A stretch of 64,000 nt of DNA from Notolepis coatsorum (Eukaryota; Chordata; Actinopteri; Aulopiformes; Paralepididae), in the NCBI GenBank assembly GCA_963971535.1, contig OZ020588.1, forward strand, positions 126,737,870 to 126,801,869, in the 5' to 3' direction. Below are positions 21,979 to 33,044 of the stretch, in pieces (the first letter of the stretch is position 1; the number at the start of each line of letters is the position of its first letter). A model generated the notes under the pieces. That model saw only the letters and a program-made list of their open reading frames with translations, did not search any database and was not told the origin of the DNA. The translations under genes and the position numbers were made by a program.

Positions 21979-22001
21979 CCCCCCCCCCCCCCCCCCCCCC
22001 C
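21979..22001. repeat. Poly-C run
   Basis: An uninterrupted run of about 22 C bases; its length may be unreliable in the assembly. Confidence 0.9.
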
Positions 22002-22155
22002 ACCAGGGGAAAAGCTTGAACATGTTTGGAACATTTAGTAACACCTACAACTTACATTATCAATGTATACACTTTTACATTAACCATTTATACACCTTTA
22101 CATAACCATTTATACACCTTTACATGACCATTTATACATTTATATTACCATTTAT

Positions 22156-22533
22156 TAGGGCTGACCCCTATTAGTCGATTAGTCGACTAATCGGTCGAAC
22201 GGAGCCGTAGTCAACTGCCAACCTCTTAACATATTTTTTTTGTATTTTTGTATTTTTTTTTTTATTCTTTCCAAAAGAAAAGAGGCCTAGAAGCGTGGCT
22301 AACGCTAATGGCACGCATACCAGGGGCTAACTGCCTACGAAAACAGGCACAGAGGCACTGAAAGAGGATTTCACCCATCTAATGAACACACTAGACTAGA
22401 CAAATATCAAGATGTATCCATCAGTGGACCAATTGCATGCTTTTGCAGAGGACAAGAAGCCTTCAGTCGACTCCTTCAGACATTAAGCACCCCCACAGCC
22501 CAAATGGAATGATAAAAAAATATTTAAAAAAAG

Positions 22534-22564
<31 letters not shown>

Positions 22565-22638
22565 ACTAATAGTCGACTAACGGCAAATTTTGGCCAATCA
22601 TAGTCGACTATCCAAATCCTTAGTCGGGGACAGCCCTA
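22156..22638. mobile_element. hAT-type MITE (483 bp)
   Basis: The ends are TAGGGCTGACCCC and, from the right, TAGGGCTGTCCCC. The 8-bp flanks CCATTTAT (22148-22155 and 22639-22646) are a target duplication, although the same word is also part of the minisatellite unit. Subterminal TAGTCGACTA palindromes occur on both sides. There is no transposase. Confidence 0.85.
22535..22560. repeat. (AT)n microsatellite
   Basis: About 13 AT units inside the MITE. Confidence 0.9.
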
Positions 22639-23402
22639 CCATTTATACACCTTTATATTACCATTTATACACCTTTATATGACCATTTATACACCTTTAT
22701 AATTATTACCATTTATACACCTTAACATTACCATTTATACACATTTACATTATAATTTATACACCTTTACATTACCATTTATACACCTTTACATTATCAT
22801 GTATACACCTTTATATTACCATTTATACACCTTTATATTACCATTTATACACCTTTATATTACCATTTATACACCTTTACATTACCATGTATACACATTT
22901 ATATGACCATTTATACACCTTTACATAACCATTTATACACCTTTACATAACCATTTATACACCTTTACATTATCATTTATACACCTTTACATAACCATTT
23001 ATACACCTTTACATTATCATTTATACACCTTTATATTACCATTTATACACCTTTACACAACCATTTATACACCTTTATATTACCATTTATACACCTTTAT
23101 ATTACCATTTATACACCTTTACATAACTATTTATACACATTTACATTTACATTTATACACATTTACATGACCATGTATACACCTTTATATTACCATGTAT
23201 ACACCTTTACATTACCTATACACCTTTACATTACCATACACCTTTACATAACTATTTATACACCTTTACATAACCATTTATACACCTTTATATTACCATG
23301 TATACACCTTTACATTACCATTTATACACCTTTACATTACCATTTATACACCTTTACATAACTATTTATACACCTTTACATTACCATTTATACACCTTTA
23401 CA

Positions 23403-23809
23403 TCAGAGGTTACCGCACCCAGTGTCAAGTCTAGTGAGGTGAGTGCGTTCTACTACTTTTTTCACTTGTTACACCTTTACATAACCATTTAATCACATTT
23501 CTTATTCATAGTCTTAGTCAAGTAGCTGGTGATTAACCTTAAATGACAACTGTGGACAATGAGCTGTATTGAGCTGTATTGTATGAGAACACTATGAGTA
23601 GAACTAGAAATGTTAAAGTGACCAGATCAGTCAACCAAAGCTCTTCTCACACAGAGAAGCCAGAAAGAAAAGGGGTATTTAGAAATTATGCCATGATTCA
23701 CATTGTATCCAGAGAACTAATAGCTGAATCCTTTCATATACAAAAAAACAGACTATAAGCAGTGTACGGTATGTAATATTCTTAGAAAAAATTGCCTTTT
23801 GCCTTCACC
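23403..23809. other. No recognised feature
   Basis: Apart from one isolated minisatellite unit (23470-23490) I see nothing I can name between the array and the LINE. Confidence 0.4.
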
Positions 23810-24660
23810 TTCGCTCTAAGGCCAGGGACACTTATGGCCTGGACACAGATTTTATAAAAACACACTCCGACGCTCTAGTAAAACCTATCACCATATTAGT
23901 GAATCAATCGATCAGTTCAAAGGAGGTACCATCTTCCTGGAAGGTGGCCACGGTAACACCAATTTTTTTATCTGGTAGCAGGATGTCGGTAGCCAACTAC
24001 AGGCCAATCAGCATCCTATCCACCATATCTAAGGTTGCTGAAAAGTGGGTGTCGAAACTTATGATTAAACATCTGGACAAAGGTCACACCCCACTCGACC
24101 CACTTCAATTTGGCTTCTGCGCTCAGCACTCCACTGAGTCGGCAAACTGTGTTTTTATTGAAAAGGTTAAATATATGTTGGACAAAAACCCATGTAGGTG
24201 CTGTGTTCCTGGATCTTAGAAAGGCGTTTGACACTGTCAACCATCAAGTACTTTTGGCAAAGTTGTCTCATTTCAATTTCTCTGCAGATACAATTCAATG
24301 GTTTAAGTCTTACCTAACAAACAGAAAACAATGTGTCATGGTTGATGGTGTCAAATCTCCTTATCTTGACAATCCAGTCGGTGTGCCGCAGGGATCGATC
24401 CTTGGGCCATTGCTGTTTTCCCTGTACATCAATGACCTGCCGGACATATGCCCTGACTTCAATGTACAGATGTATGCTGACGACGCAGTCATTTTTGTAC
24501 ATGGTAAAAAAACTTACCTGATCTCATGTAACCTCTCAAATGCAATGAACAAGGTCCAACACTGGTTGCAAAACTCATGCCTACTGCTAAATACAAAAAA
24601 AACGGTATGCATGATGTTCAGCAAACGACCAGTCAGAATCACAAGATCTAATGTGTTTCT

Positions 24661-24676
24661 GGGGGGGGGGGGGGGG
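24661..24676. repeat. Poly-G run causing a frameshift
   Basis: A run of about 16 G bases replaces part of the RT coding sequence and shifts the frame. Confidence 0.85.
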
Positions 24677-25215
24677 AATTGGAATTGGTTTCCCATTTCA
24701 AGTACCTCGGCATCATCTTGGACTCGAACCTATCCTTTAAGAAACATGTCAAAAAAGTGAAACACACAATTCATTTTAATTTAGTTAATTTTAGACAAAT
24801 CCGGCCTTTTTTAACAGTTGATGCTGCAAAAACTTATCTTCATTGCATGATATTCTCACATATTGAATACTGCTTCACAATCACAAACTGGTCATTTGCG
24901 GGTGTCACTGTCATGAAACACATCGAACAGCTTTATCATAGAGCCATCAAGGTATTTGCAAGGAAACCATTGGCATACCACCATTGCAATATTTTGAAAC
25001 AATATAGCTTTTTGAGCTTTGAAAATTTCAAAGTCTTAAAAGCTCTTGTTTCATCTACAAATGTCTACATGGATTAGTTCCCCCTCCTGTACAGGAATTC
25101 ATCTACAAAAAAAGAAACACTGGACTCTGCACCAGGTCAGACACCAGAGGTGACTGCATGGTCCAAAGTAGACTGACCACGTTTGGCCAAAACGTCCTGT
25201 CCATAAAAGGCAGTC

Positions 25216-25231
25216 AAACATGGAACAGTCT
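25216..25231. repeat. L1-A target duplication, left copy
   Basis: AAACATGGAACAGTCT; the identical right copy is at 49634-49649, 24.4 kb away. Confidence 0.9.
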
Positions 25232-25402
25232 GGAGGCGCTAGTGAGCGGTGAATGGAGTAGTCACATTTTTCTGAGCTCCCTCCTCAACTTCTAATTTGG
25301 TATAAAAAACACACGTTTATCTAACAGTTTGCTTTCAAAAGTATCAACAGACTAAATATAACACTACCGCCGTGGAAAGTTGAGATTATATGGAATTTAC
25401 CG

Positions 25403-26299
25403 ATGGGAAAAGGCCAAACAAACAAAAAAAAGGCAACCGCAGCTGGCAAACGACAAACAGGCATAGCCACTACGAGACAAGCAGCAGCAGCCCAAACATC
25501 TGACGACACTGCCAGCGCTGCTATTCTGGCTGCAATTGAAAGCCAGGGTAAGAGTCTGAAGAAAGCGATGGACGAGACCCGAGTCTCTATCACATCCCGT
25601 TTGGACAAGTTTGAAGCCACTTTGGCATCCCTGCAGTCCGAGCAGAACAGCGTGAAGCAGCTAGTGACGGGGATAGAAGTGACGGTGAACGACCACGACG
25701 CGTGTCTGAAACTCCTGGAAGAATCCCCAAAATCCTTACGGAAGGAAAACACAGAACTCAGGGCTAAGCTCAACGACTTAGAGGGCCGGTCCCACCGGCT
25801 GAAACTCAAATTCGTGGGAATCAAAGAGGGCGAGGAGAAGGGAAGGCCTACTGACTTTGTGAGCGAGTTGGTCCCGCAACTACTTGGCAGTGAAAACTTC
25901 ACCAAGCCAATTAAAGTGGACAGAGCCCATCGTATCCTGCTAGCCAAGCCCGCTGAGGGGGAGAAACCACGCACCATTATCGCCAAGATGCACCACGACA
26001 ATGACAAGGACCGGGTCCTGCATCTCAGCCGCGAGCACGGCTCTCTTTACTACAAAGGATCCAGAGTGTATATTTTTCCGGATTATACAGCAGACATGAT
26101 GACCCAGCGCAGAGCCTTCAGTGATGTGATGAAGACCCTCCGAGAGGCAAATGTGAAATACAGCCTGCGCTTCCCAGCCAAGTTGCGCGTCGAGCACAAC
26201 TCTACTGTCACAATGTTTGGCACCCCGGAGGAGGCTGTGCGCTTTTCCAAGACTCTCTCAACTGATGGACCTGGTCCCAAGCTGGCGGTCTCAAGCTGA
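25403..26299 (+). CDS. L1-A ORF1p-like RNA-binding protein
   Basis: An uninterrupted 298-residue frame that starts 171 bases after the element 5' end. Residues 1-40 are basic. About residues 45-135 form a coiled coil (heptads around KFEATLASLQSEQNSVKQL). The rest matches the L1 ORF1p RRM plus C-terminal domain: LKFVGIKEG, VDRAHRI, PRTIIAKMHH, YYKGSRVYIFPDY and the SLRFPAKLRV block near the end. ORF1p trimers bind L1 RNA and act as nucleic acid chaperones. Stop is TGA. Confidence 0.88.
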   Translation: MGKGQTNKKKATAAGKRQTGIATTRQAAAAQTSDDTASAAILAAIESQGKSLKKAMDETRVSITSRLDKFEATLASLQSEQNSVKQLVTGIEVTVNDHDACLKLLEESPKSLRKENTELRAKLNDLEGRSHRLKLKFVGIKEGEEKGRPTDFVSELVPQLLGSENFTKPIKVDRAHRILLAKPAEGEKPRTIIAKMHHDNDKDRVLHLSREHGSLYYKGSRVYIFPDYTADMMTQRRAFSDVMKTLREANVKYSLRFPAKLRVEHNSTVTMFGTPEEAVRFSKTLSTDGPGPKLAVSS

Positions 26300-26641
26300 C
26301 TGTATATAAGCTGATTTGTTGACTATTCAACATAAGACACGTGTGAACACTTTATTATTTTTCATCCACTGAGTTGTGGAGGGACAGCTGTCTAGATATT
26401 GGTAACTATAACGTTAACCGGTGCAATGCGATGCCTATTCTTTTGCCCAGCTGTCTTCGTGAGTATATGGGGGTTTTGCCGTTCAGTTTTGGTAAGCGGC
26501 GGTGTGGGGGTGGGGGGTTCATCGTGTTGCCAGTCCTTATTGTTATATTTTTGTATCTGAAGTCTCTTTCAAGAAGGTGGATGATCAATGGATTAAAATG
26601 TACTTCATATACCATGCTGTTTGTATTAAGATTGTTATCAC
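26300..26641 (+). other. L1-A inter-ORF spacer
   Basis: 342 bases between ORF1 and ORF2 with no open frame of interest. ORF2 may in fact begin a little upstream of its first Met. Confidence 0.6.
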
Positions 26642-28999
26642 TTGGCCGTGATGACGCAAGGGGTTAATATATCGGGGGGTGAGAAGCCTATTACGATGGT
26701 GTCATGGAACACTAAAGGATTGGGTAGTGCAGTTAAAAGGGGAAAAGTATTTGCTCATTTGAAAACATTGTCTGCAGATATTATATTTCTACAAGAGACC
26801 CATATAGCTCCAACGGAACAGAGGCGCCTGAGGAAGCACTGGGTGTCACAAGTGTACCAATCTGCTTTTTCTTCCAAAGCAAGAGGGGTTGCTATTTTAT
26901 TTAGTAAATCTGTCCCATTTCAAATGACCACGGTAGTCTCCGACCCCGGAGGCAGATATGTCATGGTGTCTGGTAGCATTAATTCACTACCAATAACATG
27001 CCTGAATATTTATGGTCCTAACATTGACGACCCAAGCCTTTTTCGTAAAATATTTGACATAATCCCTGATCTGAATACCACCAACTTGATTTTAGGTGGA
27101 GATTTTAATTGCTATCTAGATCCCTATCTTGATCGTACGTCCACTCGTCCGCCTCCGACCATTAATTCCGTTGGAGTACTAAACAATTTAATGCGTTCTA
27201 TGAACATAGTTGACATATGGAGATTGCAGCACCCTACAGACAGGGATTATTCTTTCTTTTCCCAGGTCCACAAATCGTATACAAGAATAGACTATTTTCT
27301 TGTCGATGCTAAATTTATCTCTAGTGTGCTGCAAACTAAATATCATAGCATCCTTATTTCAGATCATGCTCCAATCACTATGTTGGTAAAGCTGGCACTG
27401 CCACAGACACGATACAGTTGGCGCTTCAACCCCTCTTTGCTCTCGGAGAAAGCATTTCGGGATCAAATGAGATCTCGACTCATTGAGTTTATGGAGACTA
27501 ATGATACCGGTGATGTCTCCGACACTACACTGTGGGAGTCTCTTAAGGTGGTATTGAGAGGGCACATTATATCTTATGAAGCCTTTGGAAAGAGAGAAAG
27601 ACGTAAGCGTTTGGCTGAGATTGAGGCACGGCTCCCCTCGCTGGAGCAGGTTTACAGACTATCACAATCCCAAATGGACCTAAATAACATTTTAAAATTG
27701 AAGTATGAATACAATTCTATTCTGGGCAAGCAGGTTAGTACCCTCCTCCTTAAACTCAGACAGAAGCACTTTGAACTAAGTGATAAACCAGACAGACTGT
27801 TGGCTAGGCAGCTGAGGGGTGTACAGGCCAGCCAGGCAATTCATAATATCAAATCTATATCGGGCAGCTTGCTGACTAACCCTAAAGACATAAATGACCG
27901 TTTTAAAGAATTTTATACTGGCCTTTATACCTCTAGATGCCATGCCCCAGACTCTGAGGTTGAGAGCTTCCTGGACAATATTGATATGCCAGTGCTTAGT
28001 GATAAGGCAAGGGATGAGCTAGATGCTGATTTCAGCCTGCAGGAAATAACAAGTGCAATAAAGTCTTTCCCTAGTGGGAAGGCCGCTGGCCCGGATGGGT
28101 ATGGGGCGGAGTTTTATAAAGCTTACAGTGACATTTTGGCCCCTCTACTTCTTAGAATGATTCAACATTCTATCACTAATAATGTCTTCCCTGACTCCCT
28201 TTACGAAGCGAATGTGTGCCTTTTACTCAAGAAAGGTAGGGATGGGACGGATCCAGCAGTGTTCCGGGCTATACGTTTGTTAAATTTTTACCAAAAGACA
28301 GTTGCCAAGGTGTTGGCCACTAGGTTGGCTCAGCATGTCGGATTTCTCATCCACTCCGACCAAACGGGATTCATTCCTGGCAGGCTTGCTTTTTCTAATA
28401 TTCGGAAATTACTAAACATATTGTACTCTAACCAAAGAAAGGACACTATGCCGGCGATCATATCACTTGACGCTGAAAAGGCATTCGACCAGAACGAATG
28501 GAAATATATGTTCAGTGTCCTCCAGCACTTTGGTTTCGGTGACAGGTTTCGTTCTCTTATTGGAATGTTGTATGCTCATCCGAGAGTTTCCATTCTTACC
28601 AATTCTGATAGATCTGACTCCTTCCCACTCCATCGAGGCACCCGACAAGGATGGTGTATTAGTCCCTTACCTTTCAATTTAGCCCTCGAACCCCTGGCTA
28701 TCAGTATCAGGAGTCATCCCAACATCACAGGAATAAAGTTGGGAAAGTATGAGAGCCGTATCTCGCTATATGCGGATGATGTGGTCCTGTATCTTGCTGA
28801 TCCTGCCTCCTCCGTCCCATGCCTCCTAGATTTAATCAGGCAGTTTGGTACTTTCTCTGGTTACTCCATTAACTGGGAGAAAAGTGTGTTCATGCCCATC
28901 TCAGGGAGCCTAGACTCTTCCTTTACTGTAAAATAGAACATGACCACTTCACCTATCTGGGAGTTGTTATACCAAAGGATCCCACACTCCTATTTAAAC
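26642..28999 (+). pseudogene. L1-A ORF2, endonuclease and reverse transcriptase part
   Basis: A 764-residue frame. The apurinic-type endonuclease has WNTKG near residue 22, QETH near 51, GGDFN near 152 and SDHAP near 241. The RT has SGKAAGPDGYG, SDQTGFIPGR, ISLDAEKAFDQNEW (first catalytic Asp), RQGWCISPLPFNLALEPL and the YADD box near residue 716. A stop at 28934 results from a frameshift just upstream: in the next frame HDHFTYLGVVIPKDP continues up to the hAT insertion at 29000. In GCISPLPF the usual Leu-Phe is altered, a further sign of decay. Confidence 0.9.
28992..28999. repeat. 8-bp target duplication of the palindromic element
   Basis: ATTTAAAC here and at 31409-31416. The coding frame of L1-A ORF2 reads through if one copy and the element are ignored. 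Confidence 0.9.
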
Positions 29000-29707
29000 G
29001 AGTAGGGTCGAGCTGCAGCCTCGGAGCCTCGGTCCAGATTGGTACTTCCGCCCTGCCACAGGACTATTAGTCCTGTGACAGGGCTATGCGCTGATTGGCG
29101 GAAAGTACGGAAGTATCTCGAAGTACGTCTGACGTATCTCGAATTACGTCTGACGTTTCTCTACGTTTAGCGAACATTAAACGTTGTATTCATAAAATAA
29201 TATAAAATCAGCAGCATGGGGAGGGCCGGGGGGAGGGGAGGTACAGGTAGTAGAAGACATAGAGGTACAGGTCACATAATTATAGTACAGTGGAGAAGTA
29301 AAAATAGAATAAAAAGGCAGTGTAAACAATATACAATATTATTAACTCTAATAATAACACGCCTCGCGGGCTCATTATAATAGAGCCGTGGGTCTGCATT
29401 GTATAGAGCGGATCCCCCGGCCGTATTCAAGCGCTGGAGCGCTTTGCGATGGATCAAACTGTATTAATATAGTAGTTGGCTAGTTGCGCGCTTCTGGCCA
29501 CCTCCCGCAGTGCGCGCATACACACATACTGTCTGTAGCTATATAGTACGTGCAAAATTTATTGTCAAGAGCCAATCGCACAGGTTGCCTCATCTCATCT
29601 GGCTCTGCAAATAGATCTAGAGTCTGAATATCATATATAGCCTGCTGATGATCTCTCTCGAGTCAAATCCATTCTGAGAACGGAATGCAGTGCCCGCGAC
29701 GAGGGTC

Positions 29708-29780
<73 letters not shown>
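29708..29780. repeat. (TGAT)n microsatellite
   Basis: About 18 units of TGAT. On the minus strand this is the (ATCA)n tail of the LINE-tail segment that follows. The right arm has only about six units (30669-30698). Confidence 0.93.
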
Positions 29781-30130
29781 AATTGTATTAACAGATCATG
29801 CTGGACCTACAAAAGGCCTTTGACACTGTCAATCACTCCATTCTTGATTGAACATTTTATTAACAGATTGCAGAATGGGTACAGTACAGCTCAATACACA
29901 CAATTGTTAAGGGGATGCAGACCAGAGAAATACTTTTGTCTTGTTTACATCAGGGTCCCCCATTTTCAATTCATCATAACATATGACATACACGACATAC
30001 AGATAGACAGTACTGCTACATCTATACATTTATGACATACCAGATTTGCAAATACAGTATTGTTTGTGATACAAAAAGAGTCCAGAAAAGAGAGTATATA
30101 CATTTGACGTAGAAACTGTACATTGGAGGA
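29781..30130 (-). mobile_element. LINE-tail module with embedded RT scrap
   Basis: Read on the minus strand, this is a LINE 3' UTR ending GCAATCTGTTAATAAAAT and ATCA repeats. Between two copies of the ATTAACAGAT junction lies a 48-base scrap (29800-29848) that on the plus strand encodes LDLQKAFDTVNHSIL, a clear reverse transcriptase motif. The same module occurs at 39730-40107 without the scrap. Confidence 0.7.
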
Positions 30131-30346
30131 GGTTGGGTAGGTGGGGGGGGGGGACTGTACATTGGAGGTGGTTGGGGGGGGGTCGGGTAGGAGGGGTGGG
30201 TGGGGGGGGGACACTGTACAACTGTACAAGCAAAACTGTACATTGGAATATTGACAACCATACTTGGTCATTTACTGTACATTGGAGGGGGTTGGGTTAC
30301 AACACAGGAGCATATATAAACAACAGTACAGTACTGTTTCTCATTC

Positions 30347-30667
30347 CTGTACTGTTGTTTATACTCTGCTCCTGTGTTGTAACCCAACCCCCTCCAATGT
30401 ACAGTAAATGACCAAGTATGGTTTTGTCAATATTCCAATGTACAGTTTTGCTTGTACAGTTGTACAGTGTCCCCCACCCCTCCTACCCGACCCCCCCCCC
30501 AAGGCGAAAGTCTTTCTCTGGTCTGCATCCCCTTAACAATTGTGTGTATTGAGCTGTACTGTACTGTACCCATTCTGCAATCTGTTAATAAAATGTTCAA
30601 TCAAGAATGGAGTGATTGACAGTGTCAAAGGCCTTTTGTAGGTCCAGCATGATCTGTTAATACAATT

Positions 30668-30700
<33 letters not shown>

Positions 30701-31408
30701 GACCCTCGTCGCGGGCACTGCATTCCGTTCTCAGAATGGATTTGACTCGAGAGAGATCATCAGCAGGCTATATATGATATTCAGACTCTAGATCTATTTG
30801 CAGAGCCAGATGAGATGAGGCAACCTGTGCGATTGGCTCTTGACAAATAATTAAGCACGTACTGTATAGCTACAGACAGTATGTGTGTATGCGCGCACTG
30901 CGGGAGGTGGCCAGAAGCGCGCAACTAGCCAACTACTATATTAATACAGTTTGATCCATCGCAAAGCGCTCCAGTGCTTGAATACGGCCGGGGGATCCGC
31001 TCTATACAATGCAGACCCACGGCTCTATTATAATGAGCCCGCGAGGCGTGTTATTATTAGAGTTAATAATATTGTATATTGTTTACACTGCCTTTTTATT
31101 CTATTTTTACTTCTCCACTGTACTATAATTATGTGACCTGTACCTCTATGTCTTCTACTACCTGTACCTCCCCTCCCCCCGGCCCTCCCCATGCTGCTGA
31201 TTTTATATTATTTTATGAATACAACGTTTAATGTTCGCTAAACGTAGAGAAACGTCAGACGTAATTCGAGATACGTCAGACGTACTTCGAGATACTTCCG
31301 TACTTTCCGCCAATCAGCGCATAGCCCTGTCACAGGACTAATAGTCCTGTGGCAGGGCGGAAGTATCAATCTGGACCGAGGCTCCGAGTCTGCAGCTGGA
31401 CCCTATTG
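30347..31408 (-). repeat. Right arm of the 2.4-kb palindrome
   Basis: The inverted copy of 29000-30331, including the LINE tail (about 30500-30605), the RT scrap in reverse (about 30606-30655) and a shorter CAAT run. Confidence 0.9.
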
Positions 31409-31416
31409 ATTTAAAC

Positions 31417-32058
31417 TGAACTTTGGTGAAATGGTCTCAAAATTGAAGAAAAATATGGAGAGTTGGAGAATTTTGCCAGTGTCTTTGGTGGGGCGCGTGA
31501 ATGTCATAAAAATGGTGGTTCTCCTCAGGTTCCTTTACCTTTTTCAGAGCGTGCCTATTTTTTTGACTGCCTCTTTCTTTAAACAGATAGACACTATACT
31601 TCTGCCATTTGTCTGGGGCTATAAAGCACACCGTATTTCAAAAGCACACTTGCAGAAGCCAAAGCATATGGGGGGGCTGGCCCTGCCGGTATTCCAGCAC
31701 TACTACTGGGCTGCTAATGCAAGGGCCATGACCTTCTGGCAAGATTACTTCATAGGTGATGCTACAGTAGCCATGGACGCCCCCAGGTGGCTAGACATGG
31801 AGGCGCATGTGAACTTAAAAAGCTCTCTTCCTGCAATGTTATTTTCTAAGTGTGATACGATTAATAAGATGGCTCTCAACAATTGTATCCTTCGGAACTC
31901 ACTGAGAATACTGAGTCAAATCAAAAGGGTTTTCAAAGTACCTTCAACCTCGGCATATGCTCCAATATGTGATAATCATAATTTTCCCCCTGGTCAATCT
32001 GATATTGTTTTTTCACTATGGAAGGGAAAGGGACTGGCCACTATCAAAGATCTATATG
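31417..32058 (+). pseudogene. L1-A ORF2, middle part
   Basis: The frame continues directly from LLFK before the palindromic element with LNFGEMVSKLKK, then KAHLQKPKHMGGLALPVFQHYYWAA (conserved in L1-group ORF2 after the RT). It is uninterrupted up to the Gypsy insertion after codons IKDLY. Confidence 0.88.
32054..32058. repeat. 5-bp target duplication of the Gypsy element
   Basis: ATATG here and at 37065-37069. L1-A codons continue across it (DLY / VDRHFASF). Confidence 0.88.
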
Positions 32059-32393
32059 TGGCAATTCCAGGTGTAGGGGTGGCAGAATAAACAACACACA
32101 GACAGGTTGCAGTTCCCAAAATCATACTCTTTATTTTCTATTTAAATAATGATCGCTTGCTGGCGTTAATCTGTCGGCCGGGCGGCGTCTCCGCTCTGTG
32201 GCCTCTCGCCTTGCGCTGCTACGGGGGACTGAGAGGAGACTCCTCGGCTCCGTTAAGTCCCCCCTCCCCAACAGGCGCACCGCGCCGTGATTCGATAATC
32301 ACTCCTGATGGTTCTCTAGTGACAGGTGCGCCATTGGGTCGCCACGTAACGCCCATCAATCACCAAGCCCAGGGGTGGCTTGGGGTTGCCACA
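32059..32393 (-). repeat. Gypsy 3' LTR (335 bp)
   Basis: It runs TGGCAATTCC to GGTTGCCACA on the plus strand. Compared with the other LTR I count about six substitutions and the absence of a 36-base block near 32331. Confidence 0.9.
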
Positions 32394-32432
32394 GTACCCC
32401 CGCTCCAGCTCCGACCGTCGGGGAAGAGCGTC

Positions 32433-33044
32433 CTACGCCCAACAGGCATCCTCCCTGGAGAGGGCGTCTGCGTTGCCATGCGCCACCCCGGACCTGTGGA
32501 TGACAGAAAAGTTAAACGATTGTAACTCCAGAAACCATCGAGTCACCCTGGCATTGGTCCCCTTTGTCTTGGCCATCCAGACGAGGGGGGCGTGATCCGT
32601 CACCAGCGTGAAGCACCTCCCCAGCAGATAATAACGGAGCGTCTCCAGTGCCCACTTAATTGCCAGACCTTCGCGCTCCACCGCAGAATAATTGCGCTCG
32701 TGTGGCAGTAGCTTCCTGCTCACATACAAGATTGGATGTTCCTCACCCTCCAGCTGCTGGGAGAGGACCGCTCCCAGTCCCACCTCTGATGCATCTGTCT
32801 GTACTGTCATCTCCTTGTCGAAGTTCGGGGAGACCAGCACCGGTCCCGAACAGAGGGCCGTCTTGAGGTCCTCGAACGCCGCCTCCTCCTCCGGTGTCCA
32901 CTTCACCGTGAACGGGCGCCGCGCCTGGGTCAGATCTGTGAGGGGAGCAGCGCGAGCAGCGAAGTTAGGGATAAACCTCCTATAATAGCTTGCTAGCCCA
33001 TTAAATGTCCTGACCTGCTTCTTGGTTAAAGGGCGAGGCCACAC
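32433..33044 (-). pseudogene. Gypsy RNase H domain
   Basis: A frame of about 200 residues that starts with the RT connection region (TKKQVRTFNGLASYYRRFIP). It continues through TDASEVGLGAVLSQ, YSAVEREGLAIKWALE and VTDHAPLVW, and ends in the usual GNADALSR motif. RNase H degrades the RNA strand during reverse transcription. It is one frameshift away from the RT frame (near 33045). The stop after ACWA looks like the normal end of pol, about 40 bases before the 3' LTR. Confidence 0.9.

Larger units (their letters stand above)
22050..23402. repeat. 22-bp minisatellite (CCATTTATACACCTTTAYAT)
   Basis: Around 40 tandem copies of a 22-base unit containing ATTTATACACCTTTA. Variants differ mainly in the ATTAC/ATAAC joint and in GTATACACC versus TTATACACC. 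The array is split by a hAT-type MITE at 22156-22638. A stray unit recurs at 23470-23490. Short Tyr/Thr/Leu frames across it are not genes. Confidence 0.95.
23815..25231 (+). pseudogene. Host LINE reverse transcriptase, 5' part
   Basis: The RT reading frame is spread over several frames. The first (to about 24195) has the YRPISILSTISK and DPLQFGF motifs. The second (about 24190-24665) has FLDLRKAFDTVNH, GVPQGSILGPLLFSLYINDL and the catalytic MYADDA box. The third (from about 24685) has FKYLGIILDS, SHIEYCF and KPLAYHHCNIL. Frameshifts fall near 24190, at the G run 24661-24676 and near 25060. Upstream, a GLD motif near 23845 marks the usual RT N-terminal boundary; the endonuclease is gone. Confidence 0.85.
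29000..30331 (+). repeat. Left arm of the 2.4-kb palindrome
   Basis: It pairs with 30347-31408. A segment of about 230 bases near 29930-30165 has no partner and would form a bulge. Confidence 0.9.
29000..31408. mobile_element. Palindromic (foldback) hAT-type element, 2.4 kb
   Basis: The two halves are long inverted repeats of each other. The left end is GAGTAGGGTCGAGCTGCAG and the right end, reversed, is CAATAGGGTCCAGCTGCAG. Identity stays high through the AGCCTCGGTCCAGATTG block, a CpG-rich part, an (TGAT)n run, a LINE tail and a GTACATTGGAGG repeat. The centre is a 15-base spacer at 30332-30346. The left arm (1,332 bases) is about 270 longer than the right (1,062), mainly because the right arm lacks a match to about 29930-30165. 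The 8-bp duplication ATTTAAAC fits hAT. No transposase is encoded. Confidence 0.9.

Noticed and set aside
22050-23402. CRISPR-like pattern of regular 22-bp repeats
   Set aside because: The units are directly tandem without unique spacers, in a vertebrate genome; it is a minisatellite.
29272-29457. A 61-aa frame present in both arms of the palindrome
   Set aside because: Its second copy (30951-31136) only reflects the inverted repeat; there is no domain.
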